DNA of 64,000 nt from Stenotrophomonas maltophilia (GTDB lineage Bacteria > Pseudomonadota > Gammaproteobacteria > Xanthomonadales > Xanthomonadaceae). Location of the stretch: positions 124,001 to 188,000 of the forward strand of contig NZ_LT906480.1 of NCBI RefSeq assembly GCF_900186865.1, given 5' to 3'. Numbering within the stretch: the stretch's first letter is position 1; each line of letters begins with the position of its first letter. The notes beneath the pieces were generated by a model. It saw only the letters and a program-made list of their open reading frames with translations. It made no database searches and had not been told where the DNA came from. A program made the position numbers and the translations under genes. Shown here piece after piece: positions 20,356-28,966 of this stretch.

Positions 20356-20982
20356 ATGCGCTTGATCCACACTTCGCTGTTCGCAGCCATTGCTGCGCTG
20401 GGCCTGGCGGCCTGCAACCAGCAGCCGGCCGCGCCGCAGGCTGAAACCCCGCCGGCCGCGCCGGCCGACGGTGCTACCACCGAACCGGCTGCAACGCCGG
20501 CCCCGGCGGCTGCACCGGCTGCCGATGCTGCGGCCAGCGCCGAGCTGGCACCGACCCAGGGCAACGAGACCAAGGGCAGCGTCACCTTCAAGGTGGTCGA
20601 TGGCAAGGTCCACGTGACCGGCCAGATCAGCGGCCTGAAGCCGGGCAGCGAGCACGGCTTCCACATTCACGAGAAGGGCGACTGCAGCGCCCCGGACGGC
20701 ATGAGCGCCGGTGGCCACTTCAACCCGGGCAAGCAGGATCACGGCAATGTCGCCACCGATCCGCACCACGGCGGCGACATGCCCAACATCAAGGCCGACG
20801 ACAAGGGCGTGGCCACCATCGACGGCCCGGTGTCGAGCAACGTCAACATCGGCAAGGGTGATGACTTCGACATCATCGGCCGTGGCCTGATCGTCCACGC
20901 CGATGCGGATGACTACAAGACCCAGCCGACCGGCAATGCCGGCGCGCGCCTGGCGTGTGCGGTGATCCAGAAGGCGCGGTAA
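20356..20982 (+). CDS. sodC: Cu/Zn superoxide dismutase lipoprotein, copy 2
   Basis: This 208-residue paralogue begins with a lipoprotein signal (AALGLAACNQQ) and an Ala/Pro-rich linker of about 45 residues. The SodC domain follows: GFHIHEKGDCSAPDG, GGHFNPGK, HHGGDMPNI, LIVHADADDY and NAGARLACAVI. All metal ligands are conserved. The linker is longer than in copy 1 and may extend the enzyme from the membrane. GGGAGAG precedes the ATG. Confidence 0.94.
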   Translation: MRLIHTSLFAAIAALGLAACNQQPAAPQAETPPAAPADGATTEPAATPAPAAAPAADAAASAELAPTQGNETKGSVTFKVVDGKVHVTGQISGLKPGSEHGFHIHEKGDCSAPDGMSAGGHFNPGKQDHGNVATDPHHGGDMPNIKADDKGVATIDGPVSSNVNIGKGDDFDIIGRGLIVHADADDYKTQPTGNAGARLACAVIQKAR

Positions 20983-21003
20983 GCGCGCTTTTGCTGGAAA
21001 CGG

Positions 21004-21028
21004 AAAACGCCGGCAGAAGCCGGCGTTT
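21004..21028. terminator. terminator hairpin after sodC copy 2
   Basis: AAAACGCCGGC-AGA-AGCCGGCGTTT is a stem-loop with A and T flanks, 22 bases beyond the sodC stop. It would work on either strand. Confidence 0.8.
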
Positions 21029-21187
21029 CTCATGATCGGTAGTGCCGGCCGCTGGCCGGCAATCGCACATCCAGACGTTGCCGGCCAGCGGCCGGCACTA
21101 CCCGCCTTCAGCGCGCCAGCAGTTCGCGCGCGTCCTGGCCGGCCTCGCAGTGCACGAACAGCACTGCGGCTATTTCTGCTGAAACGG

Positions 21188-21215
21188 AAAACGCCGGCGC
21201 AAGCCGGCGTTTTTC
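21188..21215. terminator. duplicated terminator hairpin
   Basis: AAAACGCCGGCGCAAGCCGG continuing to CGTTTTTCC is the second copy of the preceding hairpin, with a longer T-run. It could serve the minus-strand gene, which ends at 21292. Confidence 0.7.
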
Positions 21216-21291
21216 CTGATCGGTAGTGCCGGCCGCTGGCCGGCAATCGTAGATCCGGATGTTGCCGGCCAGCGGCCGGCACTACCCGTCT

Positions 21292-22179
21292 TCAGCGCGC
21301 CAGCAGCTCGCGCGCGTCCTGGCCGGCCTCGCAGTGCACGAACAGTACCGGCACGCCATGTGCTTCCAGCACCGCGGCCATCTGCCGCTGGCGCATCAGG
21401 AACTGCTCGTAGATGCCCTTCAGGCGGTCGCAATCGTTCTTGCCGTGATCGTAGTGCGCGCACCAGCCGGCCGGATCGAACAGCGCCATGCGTGCTTCGC
21501 CATGCGTGTAACGCAGCAGCGGCTCGGGCGCGGCGTTGAGCCATTCGTCTTCACCGGGGGCCATGATCGCGGTCTCGATCAGCGGCCACAGTGCGGCCAG
21601 GCCCTGGTTGTCGTACTGCATCGACATCATCGCGGCCAGATCATTCACAGTGAAATAGCGCGCGTGCTCGATGCGGGCACCGAAGGTGTTCTGCGCCATC
21701 AACGCGGTGTCGGCATGGGCCATGCCGTTGGCCAGCAGCGTGTCTTCCAGCGCCTCGGCCACCGCATTGGTCGTCGCCACGTCGCTGCCGGTCAGCAGGA
21801 ACGGCACCACGCGCAGGCCGCCGCCCACCAGGCTGGCGTCGGCCTGGAACGGTAGCGGCACGTCGCCCTGGGCGTCGGTACCAAAGGCCAGCAGGCGCGG
21901 GCCCTGGTTGCGGCCCGGGGCACGCATCTGCAGTTCTTCCAGGCGGCGGTGGATCGGCCAGCCCGGGCGCAGCACTTCGGCCGGGTCGAAATGGGCGGCG
22001 GCGAACACCAGGTCCAGCTCGGCCACCTGCGGCACCAGCTTGGACAGGTCGCGGCCGACGCGATCGGCCAGTTCACCGGCCTGTTCGGCGCTGAGTACCG
22101 CCTGGCGGGGGATTTCACCGCCGGCCAGTTCCAGGGCCAGCACGCCAAGGGCATTCATCGCGGGGTCGGGTTTGCTCAT
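21292..22179 (-). CDS. conserved protein of unknown function
   Basis: This 295-residue protein is not recognised. It has no signal peptide or membrane segment and reads as a soluble cytoplasmic protein. Notable stretches are DLVFAAAHFDPAEVLRPGWP, FLLTGSDVATTNAVAEALEDTLL and a His/Cys-rich segment GWCAHYDHGKNDCDRLKGIYEQF near the C-terminus, which could bind metal. The last ~18 codons are duplicated downstream as a remnant. The start at 22179 is the only good ATG. It is divergent from the thiolase gene. Confidence 0.75.
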   Translation of the reverse strand: MSKPDPAMNALGVLALELAGGEIPRQAVLSAEQAGELADRVGRDLSKLVPQVAELDLVFAAAHFDPAEVLRPGWPIHRRLEELQMRAPGRNQGPRLLAFGTDAQGDVPLPFQADASLVGGGLRVVPFLLTGSDVATTNAVAEALEDTLLANGMAHADTALMAQNTFGARIEHARYFTVNDLAAMMSMQYDNQGLAALWPLIETAIMAPGEDEWLNAAPEPLLRYTHGEARMALFDPAGWCAHYDHGKNDCDRLKGIYEQFLMRQRQMAAVLEAHGVPVLFVHCEAGQDARELLAR

Positions 22180-22287
22180 GGTTCCACGGTTGGCCCATCA
22201 CAGGGCGGCAGCTACACTTGGCTCCATTATGCCTGCTCCGCCGTGCAGGCCATGTTGCAGACACCCTCATCCATGCCAGGTATCTCC

Positions 22288-23568
22288 ATGCCCAACGCTC
22301 GTCCCGTCGCCATCCTCGGTGGCGTCCGCATTCCGTTCTGCCGCCAGAACACCGCGTATTCGGATGTCGGCAACCTCGGCATGTCGGTCCGTACGCTGGG
22401 CGCGCTGGTCGAACGGTTCGGCCTGCACGGCCAGCAGCTGGGTGAAGTGGCGATGGGTGCGGTGATCAAGCACTCCAGCGACTGGAACCTGGGCCGTGAA
22501 GCCACGCTGTCGTCCGGCCTGTCGCCGCTGACCCCGGGCATCACACTGCAGCGCGCCTGTGGCACCTCGCTGGACAGCATCATCACCGTCGCCAACAAGA
22601 TCGCGCTGGGCCAGATCGAATCGGGCATCGGCGGCGGTTCGGACACCACCTCTGACGTGCCGATCGTCTACGGCAAGAAGCTGCGCGCGCGCCTGCTGGC
22701 CGCCAACCGTGCCAAGAGCACCGGCGACAAGATCCGCGCGCTCACTTCCGGCTTCAAGTTCTCCGAGCTCAAGCCCGAGTTCCCGGGCGTGGCCGAGCCG
22801 CGCACCGGCAAGAGCATGGGCGACCACTGCGAGGACATGGCCAAGGAATGGAACATCTCGCGCGACTCGCAGGACGAGTGGGCGGTGTCCTCGCACAAGA
22901 AGCTGGCCGCTGCCTATGAGCGCGGTTTCTTCAACGATCTGATCGCACCGTTCCGTGGCGTCGAGCGCGACAACATCCTGCGTCCGGATACCTCGCTGGA
23001 AAAGCTGGCCACGCTGAAGCCGGCCTTCGACAAGGTCTCCGGCCGTGGCACCCTGACCGCCGCCAACTCCACGCCGCTGACCGATGGCGCCGCCGCGGTG
23101 CTGCTGGCCAGTGAAGAGTGGGCGCGTGCGCACGGCCATGAGCCGCAGGCGTACCTGCGCGATGCGCACGTCTCTGCGGTGGACTTCGTGCATGGCGAAG
23201 GCCTGCTGATGGCACCGACCGTGGCCGTGCCGGAGATGCTCAAGCGCAATGGCCTGACCCTGCAGGACTTCGACATCTACGAGATCCACGAGGCCTTCGC
23301 TGCACAGGTGCTGTGCACCCTGCGTGCGTGGGAGAGCGAGGATTACTGCCGCAACCGCCTGGGCCTGGATGCGCCGATGGGCCGTATCGACCCGGACAAG
23401 ATCAACCTGCTGGGCTCGTCGCTGGCCACCGGCCATCCGTTCGCCGCCACCGGTGCACGTGTGATTGCTACCGCAGCCAAGCAGCTGGCCGAACGCGGCG
23501 GTGGCCGCGCGCTGGTGTCGATCTGCACCGCCGGCGGCATGGGCGTGGTGGCGATCGTCGAACGCTGA
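22288..23568 (+). CDS. acetyl-CoA C-acyltransferase (thiolase, FadI-like)
   Basis: The 426-residue thiolase catalyses the last step of fatty-acid beta-oxidation, or the reverse condensation. Signatures are QRACGTSLDSI (nucleophile cysteine), EIHEAFAAQVL (the HEAFA variant typical of the FadI/trifunctional-beta class), GHPFAATGAR (histidine) and CTAGGMGV (second cysteine). The start at 22288 (MPNARPVAILGG) has an AGG 7 bases upstream; ATG at 22273 is an alternative. No hydratase/dehydrogenase partner is adjacent. Confidence 0.92.
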   Translation: MPNARPVAILGGVRIPFCRQNTAYSDVGNLGMSVRTLGALVERFGLHGQQLGEVAMGAVIKHSSDWNLGREATLSSGLSPLTPGITLQRACGTSLDSIITVANKIALGQIESGIGGGSDTTSDVPIVYGKKLRARLLAANRAKSTGDKIRALTSGFKFSELKPEFPGVAEPRTGKSMGDHCEDMAKEWNISRDSQDEWAVSSHKKLAAAYERGFFNDLIAPFRGVERDNILRPDTSLEKLATLKPAFDKVSGRGTLTAANSTPLTDGAAAVLLASEEWARAHGHEPQAYLRDAHVSAVDFVHGEGLLMAPTVAVPEMLKRNGLTLQDFDIYEIHEAFAAQVLCTLRAWESEDYCRNRLGLDAPMGRIDPDKINLLGSSLATGHPFAATGARVIATAAKQLAERGGGRALVSICTAGGMGVVAIVER

Positions 23569-23576
23569 GCATCACG

Positions 23577-23675
23577 GTAGTGCCGGCCGCTGGCCGGCAG
23601 CGCTGGTACGAAAACGCCGCCCAATGGGCGGCGTTTTTTTTGTTGCTCCGGTGGGTGCCGACCGTTGGTCGGCAC
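23577..23675. repeat. two SMAG units flanking a terminator
   Basis: One GTAGTGCCGGCCGCTGGCC unit lies at 23577-23598 and one GTGGGTGCCGACCGTTGGTC unit at 23651-23675, on either side of the thiolase/hemY terminator. Confidence 0.82.
23611..23641. terminator. bidirectional terminator between thiolase and hemY
   Basis: AAAACGCCGCCCAATGGGCG continuing to GCGTTTTTTTT forms a strong stem with A and T tracts on both sides. It can end both convergent transcripts. Confidence 0.92.
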
Positions 23676-23678
23676 GCC

Positions 23679-24974
23679 TCACGGCAACCGCGGGTTGCCG
23701 AACTCGTCGCGCTCTTCATTGGCGTCATACACCGGCGGCTGCACCGCGATCGGCTGCTCTTCCACCGTGGCACGTAGCGGCGCCTCGCTGCCGCGCACCA
23801 GCGCCACGCTGTCCTCGCCGCGCTGCAGTCGCAGCGCATTGGCCAGGCACTGCGCGGCCAGCGCGTGCTCGCCACGCTGCGCGAACAGTTCACCCAGTGC
23901 CTCCCACGCCGGGGCACCGGCGCCGGCGGCGATGGCCTCGTGCAGGAACGTATCGGCAGCATCCCACTGCTGCTGGGCCAGGGCGACGCGGCCCTGCGCC
24001 AGATGCAGTGCGGCCGAGCCATCATGCACATTGCGCCAGCGCGCAAGGTTGGCCTGGCGGGTGGCCAGGCGCTCGGCCGGCAGGCGGCCGTACAGCGCCA
24101 CCAGTTCGTCGTCCCAGCGCTGGTCCAGCGCCTGTTCCAGCGCCAGCAGCGCCGGCTCATCCCAGTTCAGGGCCACCGCGCGGCTGGCATAGGCGCCCAC
24201 CACGTCCGGGGTCGGCCGCAGCGCCTTCGGCGTGGCTTCCCACTGTGCGGCCAATGCGTTGACGTCGGCCGCTTCCAGCAGCGCCTGTGCGGCCAGGCGG
24301 GCTTCCAGTTCGCTGTTTGATTCGGCCGGCAGTACCTTGCTCTGGCGCAGCGCACCCAGCTGGCCATAGGCCTCGTGTGCGCGGCCGGCACGCGCCAGCG
24401 CTTCGGTACGCAGCCACAGGCCGCGCGGCGGCAGCGGCTGGATCGCCGCCACGTCCAATGCATTGATCGCATCCACCGGCAGATCGCGCGCCAGCAGCTG
24501 TTCGGCGCGCAGCAGTGCCTGCAGGGTGGCATCGCTCTCGCCAAGACGCTGCAGCAGCGCTTCACCGGCGGGGCCGTCGGCACGTGCCTGTGCGCTGCGC
24601 ACGGCATTGGCCAGCGCCACCGCGCTCACTTCCGGGTCCTTGGCAGCGCCATCCAGCAGCTTCTCGGCACGCTGCCACTGGCCGTGCTCGTAGGCCTGCA
24701 GGCCGTCGATCAGGCGCACCCGGCCCTGCTTGCGGCGGTAGCGGCCCCAGGCGCGGAACGGTGCGGCAATCAGGCTCCACAGCAGCCACAGCACCAGCAC
24801 TGCGATCACCGACAGCAGCGCCACCTTCGGCAGGTTGCTGTGGTAGTCGTAACCGCCGTAGCGCAGGGTCACTTCACCGAAACGGTTGAGGTCATCGGCG
24901 CCGAGCCATTGCGCGGCCACCACGCCGATGGCCACCGCCAGCAACAGCACAACCAGGGATTGCAGGGGTTTCAT
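23679..24974 (-). CDS. hemY: haem biosynthesis-associated protein HemY
   Basis: HemY-type proteins are inner-membrane, TPR-containing proteins of proteobacterial haem operons; their exact role is unclear. The 431 residues begin with two membrane helices (SLVVLLLAVAIGVVAAQWLG and VALLSVIAVLVLWLLWSLI) enclosing the typical GEVTLRYGGYDY segment. A helical repeat region follows. The gene starts 6 bases after the hemX stop, so they are cotranscribed. Confidence 0.92.
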   Translation of the reverse strand: MKPLQSLVVLLLAVAIGVVAAQWLGADDLNRFGEVTLRYGGYDYHSNLPKVALLSVIAVLVLWLLWSLIAAPFRAWGRYRRKQGRVRLIDGLQAYEHGQWQRAEKLLDGAAKDPEVSAVALANAVRSAQARADGPAGEALLQRLGESDATLQALLRAEQLLARDLPVDAINALDVAAIQPLPPRGLWLRTEALARAGRAHEAYGQLGALRQSKVLPAESNSELEARLAAQALLEAADVNALAAQWEATPKALRPTPDVVGAYASRAVALNWDEPALLALEQALDQRWDDELVALYGRLPAERLATRQANLARWRNVHDGSAALHLAQGRVALAQQQWDAADTFLHEAIAAGAGAPAWEALGELFAQRGEHALAAQCLANALRLQRGEDSVALVRGSEAPLRATVEEQPIAVQPPVYDANEERDEFGNPRLP

Positions 24975-24980
24975 GCGGGA

Positions 24981-25958
24981 TTACCTCCGGTCGGTCTGGG
25001 TGCGCAGTTGCTGCAGGGTGCTGCCAAGCACGGTGTTGCTGGCCTGCAGCGGAAGCTCGCGCAAGGCCTTCAGTTCAGCACGTTGCGCGCGCAGGGCCGG
25101 TGAATCCGGCCAACGCCGCTGTGCCCAGTGCTCCACGCGTTCCAGTGCGGTATCGCGGCCCGTGCGGTCGCCGCGTTCGATCGCGGCGCGCGCCAGGGTC
25201 AGTTCCAGCTGCAGGGCGTCGTCGGCATTGCGACGTTCGGCGGCGGTCAGCGGGCCATTCTGGCGGCTCGGGGTGATGTCCACGAACGGGGCCAGCGTCG
25301 ATTGCCACCACGGTTTTGCGGTGTCGGTCGCAGCGTTGCCGGTCACCTGCGACGGCAGCCCCTGCAGTGCCCTGGCCAAGGCATCCAGCCGCTGCAGCGA
25401 CCGCACGCGCGGGCCGGCGCCCAGCGCATCCAGTGCATCGCGCTCCTGCACCAATGCCTGGCGCAGGTTCAGGCCATCGCTGTCGGGCAGATCGGCCAGC
25501 GCGGTGGCGGCCTGTGCATACAGGCGGCGCGCGCCTTCCACGTCGTCGGCATAATTCAGCCGCTGCGCCGCCTGGGTCAGCAGCAGTTCGGCCTCATCGC
25601 GCTGTACCGCCTGGCGGCCCTGGTTGGCGCTGTCGGCCAGCTTGGCCAGGTTCTCTTCCAGCAGCGCACTGCGCTGCGAAAGGCCCAGCATCTCGTCGCG
25701 CAGCACGCGGTTGGTGGTCGCCGCATCCTGCAGCCGCTGGCTGGTCGCGCGCTGGTCGCGGCGCAGTGCATCCAGCGTCGCCTCCAGGCCCTGCAGCTGC
25801 ACGGCCATGGTCTGTGCCTGCGCTTCCTGTTCGTGCTGTTGCTGCTGCCAGACGTACCAGCCGGCATAGCCGCCCACGCCAAGCACGACCACCCCGGCCA
25901 GCGGCAGCAGCCAGCGCGCGGGGCGACGGGGCGGGGAAACGGGCGGAGTCTCGTTCAT
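24981..25958 (-). CDS. hemX: HemX family membrane protein
   Basis: The 325-residue protein has one N-terminal membrane helix (WLLPLAGVVVLGVGGYAGWYVW). A long coiled coil follows (QQQQHEQEAQ to LAKLADSANQGR, about residues 38-120), then a conserved C-terminal region with PWWQSTLAPFVDITP. This matches HemX, historically annotated as uroporphyrinogen-III methyltransferase although no SAM-binding motif is visible. It lies between hemD and hemY. Confidence 0.9.
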   Translation of the reverse strand: MNETPPVSPPRRPARWLLPLAGVVVLGVGGYAGWYVWQQQQHEQEAQAQTMAVQLQGLEATLDALRRDQRATSQRLQDAATTNRVLRDEMLGLSQRSALLEENLAKLADSANQGRQAVQRDEAELLLTQAAQRLNYADDVEGARRLYAQAATALADLPDSDGLNLRQALVQERDALDALGAGPRVRSLQRLDALARALQGLPSQVTGNAATDTAKPWWQSTLAPFVDITPSRQNGPLTAAERRNADDALQLELTLARAAIERGDRTGRDTALERVEHWAQRRWPDSPALRAQRAELKALRELPLQASNTVLGSTLQQLRTQTDRR

Positions 25959-26062
25959 GGGGCTTCCTTGTCGGCAACGTCGCCGGTCAGGATCCGGCAG
26001 GCCGCGTTGTGCACAGCATCACTGTTGCCGACCACAGCGGCAAGCGTGACCCACGTCCCTGT

Positions 26063-26872
26063 TCAGGTCGCTGCCGGGACGGTGAGCGTGGCGTGTGCAG
26101 CGGCCACCAGCTGTGCCGTGGTGGGCCCGGCCGCGCGCACCACGCGCTGCAGCCCCAGTGCATGCGCCTGATCGCCCAGCCGTTCGCTGGCCACGACGAC
26201 GGTGGCCTGGGTCTGCAGGCGTTGCTGCAATGCCGGCGGAAGCTGCTGCCAGAAATGCAGCAACGCCTCACCACTGCTCACCGCCAACACCCACGGCTGC
26301 GCTGAATGCGCCAATCGAACCAGCGTGCGGGGCGACAGGCGCAGCAGGCGGCGCTGGTAGACATCGGCACGTTCGATCGTGGCGCCTGCGGCCTGCAGGT
26401 GTGCAGCAATCAGCCCGCGTCCGCCGGGCGCGGTGACCAGTCCGATGCGCAGGCCCCGCGCCTCGGCCAGCACCGGCAGCGCCAGCAGGCCCTCGCTGTC
26501 CATCCGCTGCGGTGCATGCACCTCGCCGACGCCGTGCGCCCGCAGTGCGCGCGCGGTGCCTTCGCCCACGGTCAGCCACGGGCTGCGTTGCGCCTCGGCC
26601 AGTGGCAGCAGGGTGGCGGCCGCGGTCACGGCGGCCGGGCTGGTGAACACCACCCGATCGCAGTTCAGCGCGCGTTGCAGCTGACGCACCACTGGCATGC
26701 CGTTCAAGCGCTGCAGGCGCCAGGGTGGCAGGGCCACCACATGCCCGCCCAGCCCAGCAACGGCGCGGCGCAGTGCGGAATTCTGGCCCTGCGGTCGCAG
26801 CGAAATGAAGGTCCAGCCCGGCTCGGAACCGGCGGCGCCAGTGGGTATCGTATGGTCGGCCATTGCCTGCAT
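26063..26872 (-). CDS. hemD: uroporphyrinogen-III synthase
   Basis: HemD cyclises hydroxymethylbilane to uroporphyrinogen III, the branch point of haem and sirohaem. The 269-residue protein has the two-domain layout with WTFISLRPQGQNSALRRA at the start, VVFTSPAAVTAAATLL and VLAVSSGEALLHFWQQL in the middle, and VVVASERLGDQA near the end. The ATG at 26872 has an AGGG site; 26863 is an alternative. It heads hemD-hemX-hemY. hemC is not adjacent. Confidence 0.92.
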   Translation of the reverse strand: MQAMADHTIPTGAAGSEPGWTFISLRPQGQNSALRRAVAGLGGHVVALPPWRLQRLNGMPVVRQLQRALNCDRVVFTSPAAVTAAATLLPLAEAQRSPWLTVGEGTARALRAHGVGEVHAPQRMDSEGLLALPVLAEARGLRIGLVTAPGGRGLIAAHLQAAGATIERADVYQRRLLRLSPRTLVRLAHSAQPWVLAVSSGEALLHFWQQLPPALQQRLQTQATVVVASERLGDQAHALGLQRVVRAAGPTTAQLVAAAHATLTVPAAT

Positions 26873-26907
26873 TATGCGGGCCCTTCGTTGTCGTGGTCTC
26901 TGCTCCG

Positions 26908-27375
26908 ATGTCCGTTGATGCTCTGACTTCCTCGCTGGCCGCCCTGCAGGACGTGCTGGACTGCATGCCGGCGGTCCGCGCCATGCAGATCCAGCTCGAC
27001 GGCTATGCCGATGGCGTGCTGCGCATCACCGCGCCGCTGGCCGCCAACGTCAACGACAAGGGCAACGCCTTCGGTGGCAGCCTGGCCTCGGTGCTGACCC
27101 TGTCCGGCTGGGCGCTGGTCAGCCTGCGCCTGCGCCTGGCCGGCCACGATGCCGAGGTTTACGTGGCCGACAGCAACCTGCGCTACCTGGCCCCGGTCTA
27201 CGAAGACCTGCACGCCCACGCCGAAGCGGCCGAGGCCACTGGCTGGGATGCCTTCCTGAACACCTTCCGCCAGCGCCGCAAGGCCCGCATCAGCATCATC
27301 GCCACCCAGCCCGGTGCCGATGGCAAGCCCGCCGCCGAGTTCAGCGGTCGCTTCGTTGCCTTTGCCAAAGGGTAG
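26908..27375 (+). CDS. YiiD C-terminal-type hotdog thioesterase domain protein
   Basis: The 155-residue single-domain protein resembles the C-terminal domain of YiiD. That family is a putative thioesterase with the hotdog pattern NDKGNAFGGSLASVLTLSGWALV and a late VADSNLRYLAPV strand. No signal peptide. It is divergent from hemD, with 35 bases between the starts. The substrate is unknown. Confidence 0.82.
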   Translation: MSVDALTSSLAALQDVLDCMPAVRAMQIQLDGYADGVLRITAPLAANVNDKGNAFGGSLASVLTLSGWALVSLRLRLAGHDAEVYVADSNLRYLAPVYEDLHAHAEAAEATGWDAFLNTFRQRRKARISIIATQPGADGKPAAEFSGRFVAFAKG

Positions 27376-27407
27376 GATGGCAGGCTGACGTTCTGGGGAA
27401 ACCACCG

Positions 27408-27833
27408 ATGCGCCGCCTCATCCAGTTCCTGATGTGTTCCCTGCTGCTGGTCAGCGCCGTGGCTTCGGCCGACGACCTGAGCCGCAAGCAGCGCAAGCTG
27501 CTGGAAGAGACCCAGATCGCCTACGGCGCGACCATCCGCTGGGGCAGCATGGACGATGCCATCGGCTATCTGGACCCCAAGCTGCGCAAGGAAAAGCCGC
27601 CCACCGAGTTCGAGCTCAACCGTTACGCGCAGCTGCGCGTGTCGTCTTACCGCGAGCGCAGCAGCGCGGCGCTGGAAGGCGGCCTGGTCGAGCGCCGGGT
27701 CGAAATCGGGGTGATCAACCAGAACACCCAGGCCGAACGCACCGTGATGGTGGTCGAGCGCTGGCGCTGGGATCCGGAGGCCAAGCGCTGGTGGCAGACC
27801 GCCGGCCTGCCGGACCTGTGGAAGGGGCAGTGA
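27408..27833 (+). CDS. secreted protein of unknown function
   Basis: This 141-residue protein starts with a signal peptide (LIQFLMCSLLLVSAVASA/D). The mature part is charged, with RKQRKLLEETQIAYGATIRW and a Trp-rich end (VVERWRWDPEAKRWWQTAGLPDLW). It lies between the YiiD-like and rhodanese genes in the same direction, with short gaps. It is probably conserved in Xanthomonadaceae. I do not recognise a family. Confidence 0.72.
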   Translation: MRRLIQFLMCSLLLVSAVASADDLSRKQRKLLEETQIAYGATIRWGSMDDAIGYLDPKLRKEKPPTEFELNRYAQLRVSSYRERSSAALEGGLVERRVEIGVINQNTQAERTVMVVERWRWDPEAKRWWQTAGLPDLWKGQ

Positions 27834-27890
27834 CGGGCCGCGTCCGGCTTGTGCGACAATCGGCGCCCGCTTAATCGACCCGTGACCTGA

Positions 27891-28328
27891 GTGAATTACG
27901 AAGAGTTGCTGGCCTTTGCAGGCCGAAACCCGATGCTGTCCGCGGCCCTGGTCGGCCTGACCGTGGCCATCATCGTCACCGAGATCTGCCGCCTGTTCCG
28001 GGGCTTCAAGGGCATCAAGCCTGCCGAACTGACCCAGCTGATGAACGCGGGCGGCACGGTGGTGGTCGACCTGTCGGCCAGCGGTGACTTCGAGAAGGGC
28101 CACATTGCCGGCAGCCGCAACGCCCAGGCCAGTGCCTTCGGCCCGGACAACAAGCTGGTGGCCAACGCCAAGCAGTCGCCGGTGGTGCTGGTGTGCCGCA
28201 GCGGCAACGCCTCGGAAACCGCCGCCAAGGCGCTGAAGAAGGCCGGCTTCGAGAAGGTCTACGTGCTCGACGGCGGCATTCCCGCCTGGCAGCAGGCCGA
28301 GCTGCCGCTGGTCAAGGGCCGCAACTGA
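27891..28328 (+). CDS. membrane-anchored rhodanese-like protein (YibN type)
   Basis: The 145-residue protein has an N-terminal membrane helix (MLSAALVGLTVAIIVTEI) followed by a rhodanese domain with the active-site loop CRSGNASE and VLDGGIPAWQQAELP. It starts with GTG at 27891. Rhodaneses transfer sulfane sulfur. Its position before secB and gpsA mirrors the enteric yibN-grxC-secB-gpsA block, but the glutaredoxin gene is absent here. Confidence 0.92.
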   Translation: MNYEELLAFAGRNPMLSAALVGLTVAIIVTEICRLFRGFKGIKPAELTQLMNAGGTVVVDLSASGDFEKGHIAGSRNAQASAFGPDNKLVANAKQSPVVLVCRSGNASETAAKALKKAGFEKVYVLDGGIPAWQQAELPLVKGRN

Positions 28329-28427
28329 TTGCCGCAGGTGGCGGATCCGGCCTTGTATGGGCCTGATCCCGCCCCCATCGCAGTAATTCGACCATCGTTT
28401 TCATTGCATTCATTGGAGTTACTGGAA

Positions 28428-28946
28428 ATGTCCGAAGAGATCACCAACGGCGCTGCTGCGCCGGTCGATGCCGCCACCGGCCCCGCTTTTACCGTCGAGA
28501 AGATCTACGTCAAGGACGTCTCCTTCGAGTCGCCGAACGCCCCGACCATCTTCAATGACCAGGTGCAGCCGGAGTTGCAGCTGAACCTGAACCAGCAGGT
28601 GCAGCGCCTGGGTGAGAACGCCTTCGAAGTCGTGCTGGCCGTGACCCTGACCTGCCAGGCCGGTGAGCGCACCGCCTACGTGGCCGAAGTGAAGCAGGCC
28701 GGCGTGTTCGGCCTGGTCGGCCTGGACCCGCAGTCGATCGACGTGCTGCTCGGCACCCAGTGCCCGAACATCCTGTTCCCGTACGTGCGCCAGCTGATCA
28801 GCGACCTGATCCAGGCCGGCGGCTTCCCGCCGTTCTTCCTGCAGCCGATCAACTTCGAAGGCCTGTACGCAGAAACCCTGCGCCAGCGCCAGGAGCAGGG
28901 CGACGCACCGTCGCTGGCTGACTCCGAGCCGGCTGGCAACGCCTGA
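28428..28946 (+). CDS. secB: protein-export chaperone SecB
   Basis: SecB keeps preproteins unfolded and hands them to SecA. The 172-residue protein has the family landmarks [64 protein letters not shown] and [17 protein letters not shown]. An acidic tail follows, as expected for SecA contact. The start at 28428 follows GGAA. gpsA follows 20 bases downstream. Confidence 0.97.
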   Translation: MSEEITNGAAAPVDAATGPAFTVEKIYVKDVSFESPNAPTIFNDQVQPELQLNLNQQVQRLGENAFEVVLAVTLTCQAGERTAYVAEVKQAGVFGLVGLDPQSIDVLLGTQCPNILFPYVRQLISDLIQAGGFPPFFLQPINFEGLYAETLRQRQEQGDAPSLADSEPAGNA

Positions 28947-28966
28947 TTCCTGCCGCGACGTCACGG

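Larger units (their letters stand above)
20992..21350. repeat. 184-bp imperfect tandem duplication
   Basis: Copy 1 (about 20992-21165) and copy 2 (about 21176-21350) share the same order: a terminator hairpin AAAACGCCGGC...GCCGGCGTTT, a head-to-head SMAG pair (21039-21101 and 21223-21285), and the 3' end of the minus-strand gene that ends at 21292. Equivalent points are 184 bases apart. In copy 1 the coding part is a cut-off fragment of about 54 bases. Confidence 0.85.
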
